Shown: piece after piece, positions 46,513-56,282 of the stretch
Position numbering within the stretch: the stretch's first letter is position 1
Layout: every line of letters begins with the position of its first letter
From: Psychrobacter piscatorii
GTDB taxonomy: Bacteria; Pseudomonadota; Gammaproteobacteria; Pseudomonadales; Moraxellaceae
Length of the DNA: 64,000 nucleotides
NCBI RefSeq assembly: GCF_904846415.1
Contig: NZ_CAJHAR010000008.1
Coordinates: 62,001-126,000 of the forward strand
Reading direction: 5' to 3'
The notes under the pieces: generated by a model
Database searches by the model: none
What the model was told of the DNA's origin: nothing
Seen by the model: the letters and a program-made list of their open reading frames with translations, nothing else
Program-made: the position numbers and the translations under genes

Positions 46513-47466
46513 ATGGCAAATATCGACAGTACAGCGGCGATACACTCGCATCAGTCATGGATAGGCATTGTCCAAATCATTACCGCGGCAACCTGCTGGG
46601 GGACGCTTGGGATATTCTCAACCTATCTCAATCAAATGGGCTTTAGTGGTTGGCAAGTCACGATATTACGCATCGTGACGGCAGCAGTGATTATTTTAGC
46701 CATGCTACCGACCCTATGGCCACAGCTGATCAAACTACGACCCAAGCAGTGGTTTGGGCTGGCACTTCAGTCCTTGATTGGTGTGCTGGGGATGTCCGTC
46801 TGCTATTTTTTTGCTGTCAGTTATGTTGGCGCGGGCCCTGCGGTGGCTTTGCTTTATACCGCGCCTGTGTTTAGTTTGTTATTCTCAAAGTTTTTGCTCA
46901 GTGAGTCCATTACGCGAAAATCTATCGCGCTGGCATTCATGGCGGTTTTTGGGGTTGGGTTAACGATGCTGGGTGAGCAAGCAGAGGTTAATTGGGGTGT
47001 TTTGCTCGGATTGGCAGCAGGGATGTGCTACTCACTATACGGCGTACTCGGTAAGCGTGCGATGCATGATGCGCACCCTGCCCCTTTGGTATTTTTCACT
47101 TCCGTAGTGATCAGCGCGTGCGGGCTGCTACTACTGCCCGAAACGTATCACACCTATGAGCAGCTAATGTCCTTGCCACTACTGACTTGGGGCTATGTGT
47201 TAGGGCTATCACTCTTGGGTACTGTCGTGCCCTTTGGCCTTTATATGAAAGCATTAGAGAAGCTCCCCGCCTCTCGTGCTTCTGTTTTTACGATTTTTGA
47301 GCCGTTGACGGCGATTGCGCTGGCAATGATACTGCTACATCAAGCTTTATCTTGGATTCAATATCTGGGCGTGACGCTGATTTTGCTAGCGGCGTTGTTA
47401 AATGCAGTTGTTAATGGCACAACCACGCGCATTCCTCGCTGGCTCAAAAGACGGCAAGCGGTCTAG
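46513..47466 (+). CDS. EamA/DMT family transporter
   Basis: A 317-residue inner-membrane protein with ten helices in two EamA repeats. The first repeat has GIVQIITAATCWGTLGIFST, LGMSVCYFFAVSYVGAGPAV and YTAPVFSLLFSKFLLSESIT; the second VNWGVLLGLAAGMCYSLYG and SVFTIFEPLTAIALAMILLH. Family members export amino acids or other metabolites; the substrate here is not recognisable. The start has only a weak ribosome site (AAGAAG). It is isolated between the trp terminator and the cystine transporter, which runs the other way. Confidence 0.88.
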   Translation: MANIDSTAAIHSHQSWIGIVQIITAATCWGTLGIFSTYLNQMGFSGWQVTILRIVTAAVIILAMLPTLWPQLIKLRPKQWFGLALQSLIGVLGMSVCYFFAVSYVGAGPAVALLYTAPVFSLLFSKFLLSESITRKSIALAFMAVFGVGLTMLGEQAEVNWGVLLGLAAGMCYSLYGVLGKRAMHDAHPAPLVFFTSVVISACGLLLLPETYHTYEQLMSLPLLTWGYVLGLSLLGTVVPFGLYMKALEKLPASRASVFTIFEPLTAIALAMILLHQALSWIQYLGVTLILLAALLNAVVNGTTTRIPRWLKRRQAV

Positions 47467-47552
47467 CTTTATTATTTGGTGGTCTGGCAGGGTGCGATAG
47501 CCAAATCTAGATTAAAAAAGCGAAGCAATAGATAGACTCGATTAAAAGGTAT

Positions 47553-47606
47553 TTTTCTCGCTTGCTGTATCTACGCTGACAGAGGCTATGTAAAATTTAT
47601 TCCAAA
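47553..47606. repeat. Diverged second copy of the CAGAGGCT intergenic repeat
   Basis: CTCGCTTGCTG...CAGAGGCTATGTAAAATTTATTCC resembles the core and right part of the inverted-repeat element at 11615-11684 (there CTTGCGTGCTG...CAGAGGCTGCGCAAAATTCATCCC). The outer GCGCTACTGG arms are not recognisable here. Confidence 0.45.
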
Positions 47607-47629
47607 CCGTCAAACTCAAATTATAGACA

Positions 47630-47655
47630 TAAAAAAAGCCCTGAATGGGCTCTTT
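47630..47655 (-). terminator. Terminator of the cystine-type ABC operon
   Basis: AGCCC (47637-47641) and GGGCT (47647-47651) form a short stem. On the minus strand it is followed by seven U (plus-strand A run at 47631-47637). It lies 35 bases after the last gene of the operon. Confidence 0.75.
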
Positions 47656-47687
47656 CTAACTAAACATATTGCAACGATATAAATCGC

Positions 47688-48431
47688 TTACTGCTCGATA
47701 CGCTGCAAAAACGCTTGCGTACGTGGATGCGTTGAGTCTTCAAACAACTGCTTGGCGCTACCCTCTTCGACGACAACGCCGTCTTCGATCAAGACCACAT
47801 GGTCTGCCACATCGCGAGCAAAGTTAATTTCGTGAGTGACCACGACCATTGTCCAGCCCTCAGAGGCGAGCTGCTTCATGGTTTCAAGGACATCCTGTAC
47901 CAGCTCTGGATCTAGTGCAGACGTTGGCTCATCAAACAGTAACAACGAGGGTTCAATCGCGAGCGCACGAGCGATACCAATACGCTGCTGCTGACCACCA
48001 GATAACTGGAATGGATAGAGATCAGCTTTGTCTGATAGTCCTACTTTATCTAGCAATACCAAAGCCTGTTCACGTGCTTGGGCTTTGCTTTGTCCTTGTA
48101 CGACAGTAGGCCCAAGCATCAAATTTTCAATGGCTGTCTTATGCGGGAACAAATTATAAGACTGAAACACCATGCCAGATTTACGCTGCAAAGCGAGCAG
48201 CATTTTTTTGCTTGGCTTAGTCGCAAAGTCAACTTTTAAGCTATCATCATCAAACGCAATGACACCTTTATCAGGAATCTCCAGCGCATTAAGACAACGC
48301 AAAAATGTGGTTTTACCAGAGCCTGAAGGTCCTAATATGACGACCACTTTACCTTTATGAATGGTCAAGTCGATGCCTTTTAGCACTTGATTGCCACCAA
48401 AGGCTTTATGAATATTAGTGACTTTGATCAT
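47688..48431 (-). CDS. tcyN: Amino-acid (cystine-type) ABC transporter ATP-binding protein
   Basis: A 247-residue polar-amino-acid ABC ATPase. Walker A is GPSGSGKTTFLR near residue 34, the Q-loop MVFQSYNLFPH, the signature PFQLSGGQQQRIGIARALA near residue 143, Walker B LLLFDEPTSALDPELV, and the switch His in TMVVVTHEINFARDVADH. The closest named relatives by composition of the three-gene set are the TcyN-type ATPases of cystine uptake. It is last in the operon (binding protein, permease, ATPase), 59 bases behind the permease. Confidence 0.9.
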   Translation of the reverse strand: MIKVTNIHKAFGGNQVLKGIDLTIHKGKVVVILGPSGSGKTTFLRCLNALEIPDKGVIAFDDDSLKVDFATKPSKKMLLALQRKSGMVFQSYNLFPHKTAIENLMLGPTVVQGQSKAQAREQALVLLDKVGLSDKADLYPFQLSGGQQQRIGIARALAIEPSLLLFDEPTSALDPELVQDVLETMKQLASEGWTMVVVTHEINFARDVADHVVLIEDGVVVEEGSAKQLFEDSTHPRTQAFLQRIEQ

Positions 48432-48490
48432 AAAAATTCCTGTTATGCTAGGGCGTGTCTATTGAGCCATGACTTATTTTACTACGTAGC

Positions 48491-49228
48491 TTATTTTGCT
48501 ACATAACGATCCAATCTGGTTTCAAGCTTGCCTTGGATAAAGGTCAAGAACAGACAGATACCCCAATAAATAATCGCCGCTTCGGTATACACCAGCATAA
48601 ATTCATAGTTACGAGCCGTGATGATCTGCGCTTGTTTAAACAGCTCAGTGACCAATACCAGTGAAGCAAGTGAGGTATCTTTTACCAGACTGATAAAGGT
48701 ATTAGATAATGGCGGCACCGACACGCGCAGCGCTTGCGGTAAAATCACATGACGGAAAGTCTGCAAATACGTCAAGCCAACGGTTGAACCCGCCTCCCAT
48801 TGCCCTTTTGGAATAGACAAAATCGAGGCGCGCACCGTCTCTGATGCATACGCACCAATATTGAGCGAGAATGCAATAATCGCTGAAGGAAACGGATCGA
48901 GCTTGACGCCCACACTTGGTAAACCGTAGAAAATAATAAACAGCTGAACCAGCATCGGTGTACCACGAATCGCGGATACATAGATACGAGCCAAGCGATA
49001 AATGATCTCATGGAACCAACCAGCACGCGGTACAATCCGAATCAATGCAACGGTCAGGGCAATCGCCATACCAATAGCAAATGAGATCAATGCCAGCGGT
49101 ATCGAATAATAGATACCGCCTTTGAGCATTGGCCAAAACGACGAGATGACAATCTGTGCTCGATCAGGACTCATAAATGGCAATAATGCCAATAGTTCAG
49201 CGAGCACAGATGTGATAGAAGCCAACAT
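48491..49228 (-). CDS. tcyL: Amino-acid (cystine-type) ABC transporter permease
   Basis: A 245-residue inner-membrane permease of the HisMQ family. It has about five helices, from [20 protein letters not shown], with the ATPase-coupling EAA loop in [20 protein letters not shown] and [37 protein letters not shown] follows, as in cystine and histidine permeases. The start ATG overlaps the stop of the binding-protein gene by one base (TAATG), so the two are translationally coupled. It probably homodimerises. Confidence 0.88.
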   Translation of the reverse strand: MLASITSVLAELLALLPFMSPDRAQIVISSFWPMLKGGIYYSIPLALISFAIGMAIALTVALIRIVPRAGWFHEIIYRLARIYVSAIRGTPMLVQLFIIFYGLPSVGVKLDPFPSAIIAFSLNIGAYASETVRASILSIPKGQWEAGSTVGLTYLQTFRHVILPQALRVSVPPLSNTFISLVKDTSLASLVLVTELFKQAQIITARNYEFMLVYTEAAIIYWGICLFLTFIQGKLETRLDRYVAK

Positions 49229-50064
49229 TACTTTTGTTGACTTACATCAGCACCAAAGAACTCTTCACTAAGTTTGGTGAGTGTACCGTCAGCGGCAAGT
49301 GCTGCCATTGCTTCATCCAATTTTGCCACAACTTCATCGTTGCCTTTGATAAGCACGAGACCTGAGCCTGTTTGCTCACTTGGTGGGGCTGTCAGTTTGA
49401 TCTCAAGATCAGAATCTGGAAATTTTTTGAGATAATCAAGCACGGCTAGATTGTCATTCATCGTGAAGTCAGCGCGGTCTTGCTTCACCAATTGAATCGC
49501 TTGTGCCATACCATCGACAGGGACAATTTCTGCGCCGTATTTTTCTGCTAGCTCGCCGTAGTTACTGCTGAGTGATTGCGCGGTACGTAAACCCTTTAGG
49601 TTATCCCAAGAGCTATAACGGTTGTCATCAGTCGGTGCCAATGCAACCGCGCCTGACCAGCTATAAGCCATAGATTTGTCATACTTGGCTTGACGCTCAG
49701 GCGTCGTTAAGCTGACTTGGTTGGCAACCATATCAAAGCGTTTTGAGTCCAAACCTGCCAGCATCGCATCCCACTGAGTCTCTTTAAACTCAACATCAAC
49801 GCCCAGTTTGTCCGCGACAGCACGCGTCACTTCGACGTCATAGCCTGTCAGCTTACCACTCTCATCATGATACGTGAACGGCGGATACGTACCCTCTGTA
49901 CCGACGTTAATCGTGCCGCCGTTATTGATACGTTGCAGCAAATCAGAACCGCCTGTCGACGCAGTGTCAGTGGCAGTAGTATCGGCTTCATTAGTATTAG
50001 ACTGACCACAAGCGGCAAGCAAAACAGTACTAGCAGCAAGGGCTAAAAGAGTACGACGTTTCAT
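49228..50064 (-). CDS. tcyJ: Amino-acid (cystine-type) substrate-binding lipoprotein
   Basis: A 278-residue periplasmic lipoprotein. The signal [20 protein letters not shown] ends in a lipobox with Cys at residue 19, followed by an Asn/Thr/Asp linker. The type II binding fold shows [80 protein letters not shown] and [17 protein letters not shown]. The AQSLSSNY and DGMAQAIQ pattern follows the cystine-binding TcyJ/TcyK proteins closely; histidine or another polar amino acid remains possible since hutC lies next. The permease is coupled to its stop. Confidence 0.85.
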   Translation of the reverse strand: MKRRTLLALAASTVLLAACGQSNTNEADTTATDTASTGGSDLLQRINNGGTINVGTEGTYPPFTYHDESGKLTGYDVEVTRAVADKLGVDVEFKETQWDAMLAGLDSKRFDMVANQVSLTTPERQAKYDKSMAYSWSGAVALAPTDDNRYSSWDNLKGLRTAQSLSSNYGELAEKYGAEIVPVDGMAQAIQLVKQDRADFTMNDNLAVLDYLKKFPDSDLEIKLTAPPSEQTGSGLVLIKGNDEVVAKLDEAMAALAADGTLTKLSEEFFGADVSQQK

Positions 50065-50388
50065 AAGACGTCCTTATAAGAGTAAATGAATAAGTGAAAA
50101 TGGTTAGCGCCAACAAATAGGGAAAGGCCGATACAAGAGGATAATATAATAACCGCTCTGCAATATTCGGCTTTGGCTGCTCGATTTGAGGGTGCTCAGC
50201 ATATTTTTCAATGCGGCTTCCCTATTATTTTTGAATTTTTTAAGCGTATTACGATCAGAGTGCTCTTCAATAAATCGCTACTGCTGCTAAGTAAATCGCA
50301 GCTCATGGATATAGTATCTCACTTTAGACAGAAAAAACGTACAAAATCAGTGAGTATACGTCAGGTAGTGACTGTCATTAATGGACGA
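50065..50388. other. Intergenic region between hutC and the cystine-type operon
   Basis: About 320 bases upstream of the ABC operon and downstream of hutC on the same strand. GGCCGATACAAG near 50126 holds one half of the HutC-like TTGTA palindrome but not the other. A plus-strand frame (50173-50463) is judged a chance ORF. No terminator of hutC is obvious. Confidence 0.45.
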
Positions 50389-51132
50389 CTACAGCTCACC
50401 CGAGAACTGATAGCGATCACCGGCATGCCACATCTTCACAAAAGTGACGACCTGACCGGCTGAATAAGTCTGGCGACGTAATACGAGCGTTGGTGACTGC
50501 GCTGCAATCTGTAAAGCATCTGCCACCTCGACTGGTGCCGCAAGCGCACGTATAGTATAGCTACCACTCTCTAGCGGTATTTTGGCAACCAAATAATCAC
50601 TGGTATTAACCACAGTAAAATCCTGCTTGATAAACTCAGGCACTTTTTTGGCATCGACCCAGCGCTCTTCGAATTGTATGGGCTGACCATCGGCAACGTG
50701 AATGATTTTCACCTCGTATAAAATCGGTGCATCACTAGCGTCTTTATGAGTCACGGTAGCCATCTCATCAATACCAAACTTACGGCGCAACTCATCATCG
50801 AGCATCGAGGCTGTGACCGCACGCTTACTCACCACTTTTGCTTCATAATCGCGATTGGCAGATTTGAGATCCTCTGCGATATTACGCACTTCCACAAAGG
50901 TATGATTGAACTGCTGCTGCGCGACAAACGTCCCTGAGCCTTGACGGCGCTCCAATACACGCTCTTCGCTTAGCTCTTTGAGCGCGCGATTCACCGTCAT
51001 CCGAGAAACACCAAACTCCTCAGCCAGTGCCATTTCTGTAGAGATCGCATTGCCTGCTTGCCATTTGCCAGAGTGAATATTGTCTAATATCGCATTTTTA
51101 ATCCGCTGATACGCCGGAATCGTTTTTGTCAT
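50389..51132 (-). CDS. hutC: Histidine utilisation repressor HutC
   Basis: A 247-residue GntR-family regulator that binds urocanate and represses hut genes. The N-terminal winged helix has YQRIKNAILDNIHSGKWQAG, AISTEMALAEEFGVSRMTVN and RALKELSEERVLERRQGSGT near residue 50. The UTRA effector domain follows, with FEERWVDAKKVPEFIKQDFT and a closing YSAGQVVTFVKMWHAGDRYQ. It is divergent from hutU with a 293-base spacer holding a TTGTATATACAA palindrome (51293-51304). It shares direction with the cystine-type ABC operon downstream. Confidence 0.93.
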   Translation of the reverse strand: MTKTIPAYQRIKNAILDNIHSGKWQAGNAISTEMALAEEFGVSRMTVNRALKELSEERVLERRQGSGTFVAQQQFNHTFVEVRNIAEDLKSANRDYEAKVVSKRAVTASMLDDELRRKFGIDEMATVTHKDASDAPILYEVKIIHVADGQPIQFEERWVDAKKVPEFIKQDFTVVNTSDYLVAKIPLESGSYTIRALAAPVEVADALQIAAQSPTLVLRRQTYSAGQVVTFVKMWHAGDRYQFSGEL

Positions 51133-51292
51133 ATTTGTTTTAAACCGTCAGTTCCGCTAATAAGAGTAGCGCCATAATATCACGACAATCATGCGAACTC
51201 TTATTCATATCACTCTATCAGTTATGCTCTTTTTTTCATTAATTCTAATTTTTATCAAAAAATCCTTGCATGAAAAAAGTATCTTTGATAAT

Positions 51293-51304
51293 TTGTATAT
51301 ACAA
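51293..51304. promoter_or_regulatory. HutC operator candidate
   Basis: TTGTATATACAA is a perfect twelve-base palindrome between hutC and hutU. It fits the GntR/HutC operator type with TGTA and TACA half-sites. It is 120 bases from the hutU start and 160 bases from the hutC start. Confidence 0.65.
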
Positions 51305-51425
51305 CTTATAGCAAGTCTAAAAATCTTGACCTAGCTACTCTATATTTCGATGCGTTTATAGACTGACTGTAAAACACCTACTCTGATTATTTTATTACCC
51401 TATTAGTTACCACAAGGATATGACC

Positions 51426-53138
51426 ATGACTACTGAAAATGGAATCAACAATAAGCTTACCCGCCGTGATGAGTCTCGCGATATCGCCGCGCCTACAGGC
51501 AGCACACTACATTGCAAAAGCTGGCTGACCGAAGCGCCGTATCGTATGCTGCAAAACAACCTACATCCTGATGTAGCAGAAAACCCAAAAAGCCTTGTGG
51601 TATACGGTGGTATCGGACGCGCAGCCCGCAATTGGGAAAGCTATGATCAAATCTTAGAATCGTTAAAAGCGTTAGAAGATGACGAAACGTTATTGGTGCA
51701 ATCAGGTAAACCTGTGGGCGTGTTTCAGACCCATGAAAACGCACCGCGCGTGTTGATTGCGAACTCTAACCTTGTACCGCGCTGGGCAACGTGGGAGCAC
51801 TTCAATGAGCTCGATCGTAAAGACCTATTTATGTACGGTCAGATGACGGCAGGTAGCTGGATTTATATCGGTACACAAGGCATTGTCCAAGGCACATATG
51901 AGACTTTTGTCGAAGCAGGTCGTCAGCATTATGATGGCAGCTGGGCAGGTCGCTGGATTTTGACCGCGGGTCTGGGCGGTATGGGCGGCGCACAGCCACT
52001 AGCCGCGACTTTTGCGGGTGCGACTTCACTGAACATCGAATGTCAGCAGTCTAGTATCGATTTCCGCTTACGTACGGGTTATGTCGACAAGCAAGCGCGC
52101 GATCTTGACCATGCTTATGAGTTAATCAAACAACATACGAACGCAGGCGAAGCCGTCTCTATTGCTCTACTTGGTAACGCTGCAGATATCTTGCCTGAAA
52201 TGGTTAAACGCGCCAACGCTAGCGGCATGAAGCCTGACTTGGTCACCGATCAAACCTCGGCGCATGATTTGATCAATGGCTATCTACCAAGCGGCTGGAC
52301 CGTTGAAGAATGGAAAGCTGCCCAAGAAGATCCGGAGCAACACGCAGCCCTCACCAAAGCCGCTGCTCAATCTTGTGCGGTACACGTCCAAGCGATTTTG
52401 GATCTGCAAGCGATGAATATCCCAGCGACTGATTACGGTAATAATATCCGTCAGGTGGCGTTTGATGAAGGCGTCAAAGATGCCTTTAACTTCCCAGGTT
52501 TTGTCCCTGCTTATATTCGTCCGTTGTTTTGCCAAGGCAAAGGCCCATTCCGCTGGGTAGCACTCTCAGGCGATCCAGAAGACATTTATAAGACCGATCA
52601 AAAAATCAAAGAGCTGTTCCCTGAAAACAAGCATATCCATCGCTGGCTCGATATGGCAAAAGAGCGTATTCAATTCCAAGGCTTGCCTGCTCGTATCTGC
52701 TGGTTAGGACTTGGCGAGCGTGACAAAGCAGGTCTAGCATTTAACGAAATGGTCAAAAACGGTGAGCTCAAAGGCCCTATCGTCATTGGTCGTGATCACC
52801 TAGATACGGGCTCTGTCGCCAGTCCAAACCGCGAAACAGAAAGCATGAAAGATGGCTCAGATGCGGTATCTGATTGGGCACTGTTAAACGGTATGCTGAA
52901 CGTGGCAGGCGGTGCAACGTGGGTATCACTACATCATGGCGGCGGCGTCGGCATGGGTTACTCGCAACACTCAGGCATGGTCATCGTGGCGGACGGTACA
53001 GATGCTGCCGCCAAACGCTTGTCACGAGTACTGGTCAATGACTGCGGATCAGGCGTCATGCGTCATGCCGATGCAGGCTATGAGCTGGCGATCAAAACTG
53101 CAAAAGATTATGGCTTAAAGCTACCGATGATCAAATAA
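51426..53138 (+). CDS. hutU: Urocanate hydratase
   Basis: A 570-residue cytosolic enzyme that converts urocanate to imidazolonepropionate, with bound NAD+. Markers: [80 protein letters not shown], the catalytic region with [20 protein letters not shown] near residue 415, and [20 protein letters not shown] near the end. Two start codons are in frame; AAGGA lies seven bases before ATG 51426 and only one before ATG 51420, so 51426 is chosen. It leads the hutU-yjiH-hutH-hutG-hutI operon. Confidence 0.97.
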   Translation: MTTENGINNKLTRRDESRDIAAPTGSTLHCKSWLTEAPYRMLQNNLHPDVAENPKSLVVYGGIGRAARNWESYDQILESLKALEDDETLLVQSGKPVGVFQTHENAPRVLIANSNLVPRWATWEHFNELDRKDLFMYGQMTAGSWIYIGTQGIVQGTYETFVEAGRQHYDGSWAGRWILTAGLGGMGGAQPLAATFAGATSLNIECQQSSIDFRLRTGYVDKQARDLDHAYELIKQHTNAGEAVSIALLGNAADILPEMVKRANASGMKPDLVTDQTSAHDLINGYLPSGWTVEEWKAAQEDPEQHAALTKAAAQSCAVHVQAILDLQAMNIPATDYGNNIRQVAFDEGVKDAFNFPGFVPAYIRPLFCQGKGPFRWVALSGDPEDIYKTDQKIKELFPENKHIHRWLDMAKERIQFQGLPARICWLGLGERDKAGLAFNEMVKNGELKGPIVIGRDHLDTGSVASPNRETESMKDGSDAVSDWALLNGMLNVAGGATWVSLHHGGGVGMGYSQHSGMVIVADGTDAAAKRLSRVLVNDCGSGVMRHADAGYELAIKTAKDYGLKLPMIK

Positions 53139-53148
53139 TTTGCCCTCT

Positions 53149-53180
53149 GTCCTTATGAGCTTGTAGCTAGGCATAAGGAC
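53149..53180 (+). promoter_or_regulatory. Hairpin between hutU and yjiH
   Basis: GTCCTTATG (53149-53157) pairs perfectly with CATAAGGAC (53172-53180). It has no U run, lies 11 bases after hutU and may tune the relative expression of downstream genes. Confidence 0.5.
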
Positions 53181-53209
53181 ATAATCGCCTATTTATCAAG
53201 GAGGATAAT

Positions 53210-54574
53210 ATGATTGAACAAGACACCATCTCTGATCTGCATGATGACCATGCAACGACATCGTCAAAAAAACTGCTATCAAAGCCTCTAGCACTGATAC
53301 AGCTGATTGTCTTTAGTGCTATCGGTCTGGTGATGTTTTTTGTGCCGTTTACCATTGGTGAAAAAAGCACGATATTGTTCGATCATGGCGCGACCTACTT
53401 GGTGACGCAGCAGCATACTTTATCTGTCACGCTATTGTTTTTACTCATGCTCTACGGCGTGAGTAAACCATTTATCGACGGCTCGTGGCGTAAGAATATC
53501 ACTCATATGATTATGACTGGTTTTAAAGTCATTGGTCTGATATTGGCGGTGATGTATGTTTCTGGCGCGGCACCTTCCTTTATAATGGAAGCCGATATGC
53601 TGCCGTTTTTATTTGAAAAACTGGCACTACCCGTCGGAATGATTGTACCCATTGGTGCGCTGATTTTAGCCTTTTTGGTGGGCTTTGGGCTGCTTGAGAT
53701 GGTTGGTGTGCTGATGCAACCCATCATGAAACCCATTTGGAAAACGCCGGGATCATCGGCGATTGATGCCGTCGCTTCTTTCGTTGGTAGCTACTCTATC
53801 GGTCTGCTCATTACCAATCGTGTGTATTTGCAAAAACAATATTCAGCGCGTGAAGCCGTCATTATCGCCACTGGCTTTTCGACGGTATCGGCCGCATTTA
53901 TGGTAATTGTTGCCAAAACACTTGGGATTATGGAATTTTGGAATGTGTTTTTCTGGTCAACGCTAGTGATTACTTTTATTGTCACTGCGATTACTGCTCG
54001 GATTCCGCCCATCAGTCTGTTTGATGATAAGGTTGATCGTCCAACTCTCGATCACGCAAGAGGTAAACGACTAGCGGCAGCTTTTGATTTGGGTTTGTCC
54101 ACCTCACGCCGAGCCACTGACCTCAAACAAATTTTGTGGTCTAATTTTCGTGATGGCCTGACGATGGCAGCGGCTATTGTGCCCTCTATCATTGCGGTCG
54201 GTTTGACTGGATTGCTATTAGCAAAATATACACCCGTGTTCGATGCCTTAGGGTTACTGCTTTATCCATTTACATGGCTTGGCGGCCTACCAGACCCGCT
54301 GGTCGCTGCCAAAGGTATGTCAGCAGGTTTGGCTGAGATGTTCTTGCCAGCACTACTGCTGAGTGACGCAGATGTACTGACGCGCTATGTCGCAGGGGTC
54401 ATCTCCATTAGTAGCGTGCTGTTTTTCTCCGCCATGATTCCTTGTGTGCTGGCAACCGAGATTCCAATCTCTGTTGGTAAAATGGTCATCATTTGGTTTG
54501 AGCGCGTGGTGCTCAGTATTTTGCTCGCGGCGGGCTTTGGTCAATTGGCCATCTACCTTAGCTGGATCGGTTGA
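53210..54574 (+). CDS. YjiH family membrane protein, hut-associated transporter candidate
   Basis: A 454-residue polytopic inner-membrane protein with about ten helices and a nucleoside-recognition (GATE) domain type. Recognisable segments are LVMFFVPFTIGEKSTILFD near residue 50, GLLEMVGVLMQPIMKPIWKT near residue 165, AIDAVASFVGSYSIGLLITN, and SAGLAEMFLPALLLSDADVL. A GGAGG ribosome site is five bases before the ATG. The place between hutU and hutH suggests uptake of histidine or urocanate; this is inference from context, since no histidine permease of another family is in the operon. Confidence 0.83.
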   Translation: MIEQDTISDLHDDHATTSSKKLLSKPLALIQLIVFSAIGLVMFFVPFTIGEKSTILFDHGATYLVTQQHTLSVTLLFLLMLYGVSKPFIDGSWRKNITHMIMTGFKVIGLILAVMYVSGAAPSFIMEADMLPFLFEKLALPVGMIVPIGALILAFLVGFGLLEMVGVLMQPIMKPIWKTPGSSAIDAVASFVGSYSIGLLITNRVYLQKQYSAREAVIIATGFSTVSAAFMVIVAKTLGIMEFWNVFFWSTLVITFIVTAITARIPPISLFDDKVDRPTLDHARGKRLAAAFDLGLSTSRRATDLKQILWSNFRDGLTMAAAIVPSIIAVGLTGLLLAKYTPVFDALGLLLYPFTWLGGLPDPLVAAKGMSAGLAEMFLPALLLSDADVLTRYVAGVISISSVLFFSAMIPCVLATEIPISVGKMVIIWFERVVLSILLAAGFGQLAIYLSWIG

Positions 54575-54696
54575 TAGCAATGATATCAAACAAGGCGTAT
54601 TAGATAATCTAAAAATGCCTAAATAGCTCAACCTTATAACGAATTTGCCTTAAAAATAATACCATTAACACCGCTTACAACCCTAGGATTACCCTT

Positions 54697-56259
54697 ATGA
54701 GCAACATCAAACAACTAACCCTACACCCACGCCAGCTTAGCTTTGAGATGCTACGTGACATCTATGAGCAGCCTGTTATATTGACACTACCTGAGAGTGC
54801 TTATGAGGCGATTGATGCCTCGCACGAAGACGTGCGCACCATCATTGCCCGTGATAAAAGCGCTTATGGCATCAATACAGGCTTTGGCTTACTTGCCAAG
54901 ACACGTATCAGTGATGACCAACTTGAGCTCCTTCAGCGTAACCTGATCGTTTCTCACTCGGTAGGTACGGGTGACGCGCTACCAGACGGTGTGGTGCGAC
55001 TGATTATGGTGATGAAAGTTGCCAGCCTAGCACAAGGTGTCTCTGGCGTACGCCGCGAGGTCGTGGATAGCTTGCTTGGTTTAATCAACAACCAGATCAC
55101 GCCAAACATTCCAGCCAAAGGTTCAGTCGGTGCCTCTGGTGATTTAGCGCCACTATCACATATGACACTAGCTATGATGGGTGAAGGTCACGTCTATGTC
55201 GATGGCAAAAAAGTCCTTGCCGCTGATGCCTTAGCGCAGCACGGACTTGAGCCTATTACGCTTGCAGCCAAAGAAGGCCTTGCACTCATCAACGGTACAC
55301 AAGTATCAACGGCACTAGCATTACGTGGTTATTTCTTAGCGCGTGATTTGCTTGAAACAGCAACCATTGTCGGCTCACTGTCAATTGATGCAGCCAAAGG
55401 CTCGGATTCACCATTTGATGCTCGGATTCACGAAGTACGTGGTCATCATGGTCAAATTGAAATCGCCAAAGCACATCGTCAATTGATCAAAGGTAGTGCT
55501 ATTCGTGCCTCACATGACGGCGAGCAAGATGATCGCGTACAAGATCCCTATTGCCTACGCTGTCAGCCGCAGGTCATGGGTGCTTGCCTTGATATCATCA
55601 ACCAAGCAGGAAAAACGCTACTCATCGAATCAAATGCAGTAACCGACAATCCACTTATCTTTAATAACGAAGATGGCCCAGTTGCCATCTCAGGTGGCAA
55701 CTTCCATGCCGAACCTGTCGCCTTTGCCGCGGATATTTTAGCATTGGCAATCGCTGAGATTGGCTCGATGTCTGAGCGCCGTGTCGCTTTGCTAATTGAT
55801 GCGACTTTGTCAGGTGGTCTGCCACCATTCCTAGTGGATAACGCTGGGGTCAACTCAGGCTTTATGATTGCGCATGTGACCGCCGCAGCACTGGCCTCAG
55901 AAAACAAATCTATCGCCCATCCAGGCAGCGTCGATAGTATCCCGACTTCTGCCAACCAAGAAGACCATGTATCCATGGCCACCTATTGCGCACGCCGCCT
56001 ATACGAGATGGCACAAAACACCGCGACTATCATCGGTATTGAACTGCTAGCTGCTGGTCAAGGCATCGACTTCCATCGAGGACTCGAGACGTCAGAGCCG
56101 TTGATAGTGGCGCATCAGAAACTACGTGAGCAAGTCACGTTTTATGACAAAGATCGCTACCTAGCCCCAGATATCGAGGCAGCCAAGCAGCTAGTACTAG
56201 ACGGTACACTTGCTCAGCATTGGCAAGAACTACGTCGCGACTGGTACGAGTCTAAGTAA
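54697..56259 (+). CDS. hutH: Histidine ammonia-lyase
   Basis: A 520-residue cytosolic enzyme that removes ammonia from L-histidine to give urocanate, the first step of the pathway. The MIO cofactor forms from Ala-Ser-Gly in [20 protein letters not shown] near residue 145. [71 protein letters not shown] and [20 protein letters not shown] are further family blocks. Length (about 510) fits. It starts 122 bases after yjiH and has 23 bases to hutG. Confidence 0.97.
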   Translation: MSNIKQLTLHPRQLSFEMLRDIYEQPVILTLPESAYEAIDASHEDVRTIIARDKSAYGINTGFGLLAKTRISDDQLELLQRNLIVSHSVGTGDALPDGVVRLIMVMKVASLAQGVSGVRREVVDSLLGLINNQITPNIPAKGSVGASGDLAPLSHMTLAMMGEGHVYVDGKKVLAADALAQHGLEPITLAAKEGLALINGTQVSTALALRGYFLARDLLETATIVGSLSIDAAKGSDSPFDARIHEVRGHHGQIEIAKAHRQLIKGSAIRASHDGEQDDRVQDPYCLRCQPQVMGACLDIINQAGKTLLIESNAVTDNPLIFNNEDGPVAISGGNFHAEPVAFAADILALAIAEIGSMSERRVALLIDATLSGGLPPFLVDNAGVNSGFMIAHVTAAALASENKSIAHPGSVDSIPTSANQEDHVSMATYCARRLYEMAQNTATIIGIELLAAGQGIDFHRGLETSEPLIVAHQKLREQVTFYDKDRYLAPDIEAAKQLVLDGTLAQHWQELRRDWYESK

Positions 56260-56282
56260 CGGTTAACTGGTAAAGGAGAGCA

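Noticed and set aside
50173-50463. 96-codon plus-strand frame between the cystine-type operon and hutC
   Set aside because: It runs antisense into hutC, lacks a ribosome site and has no recognisable domain.
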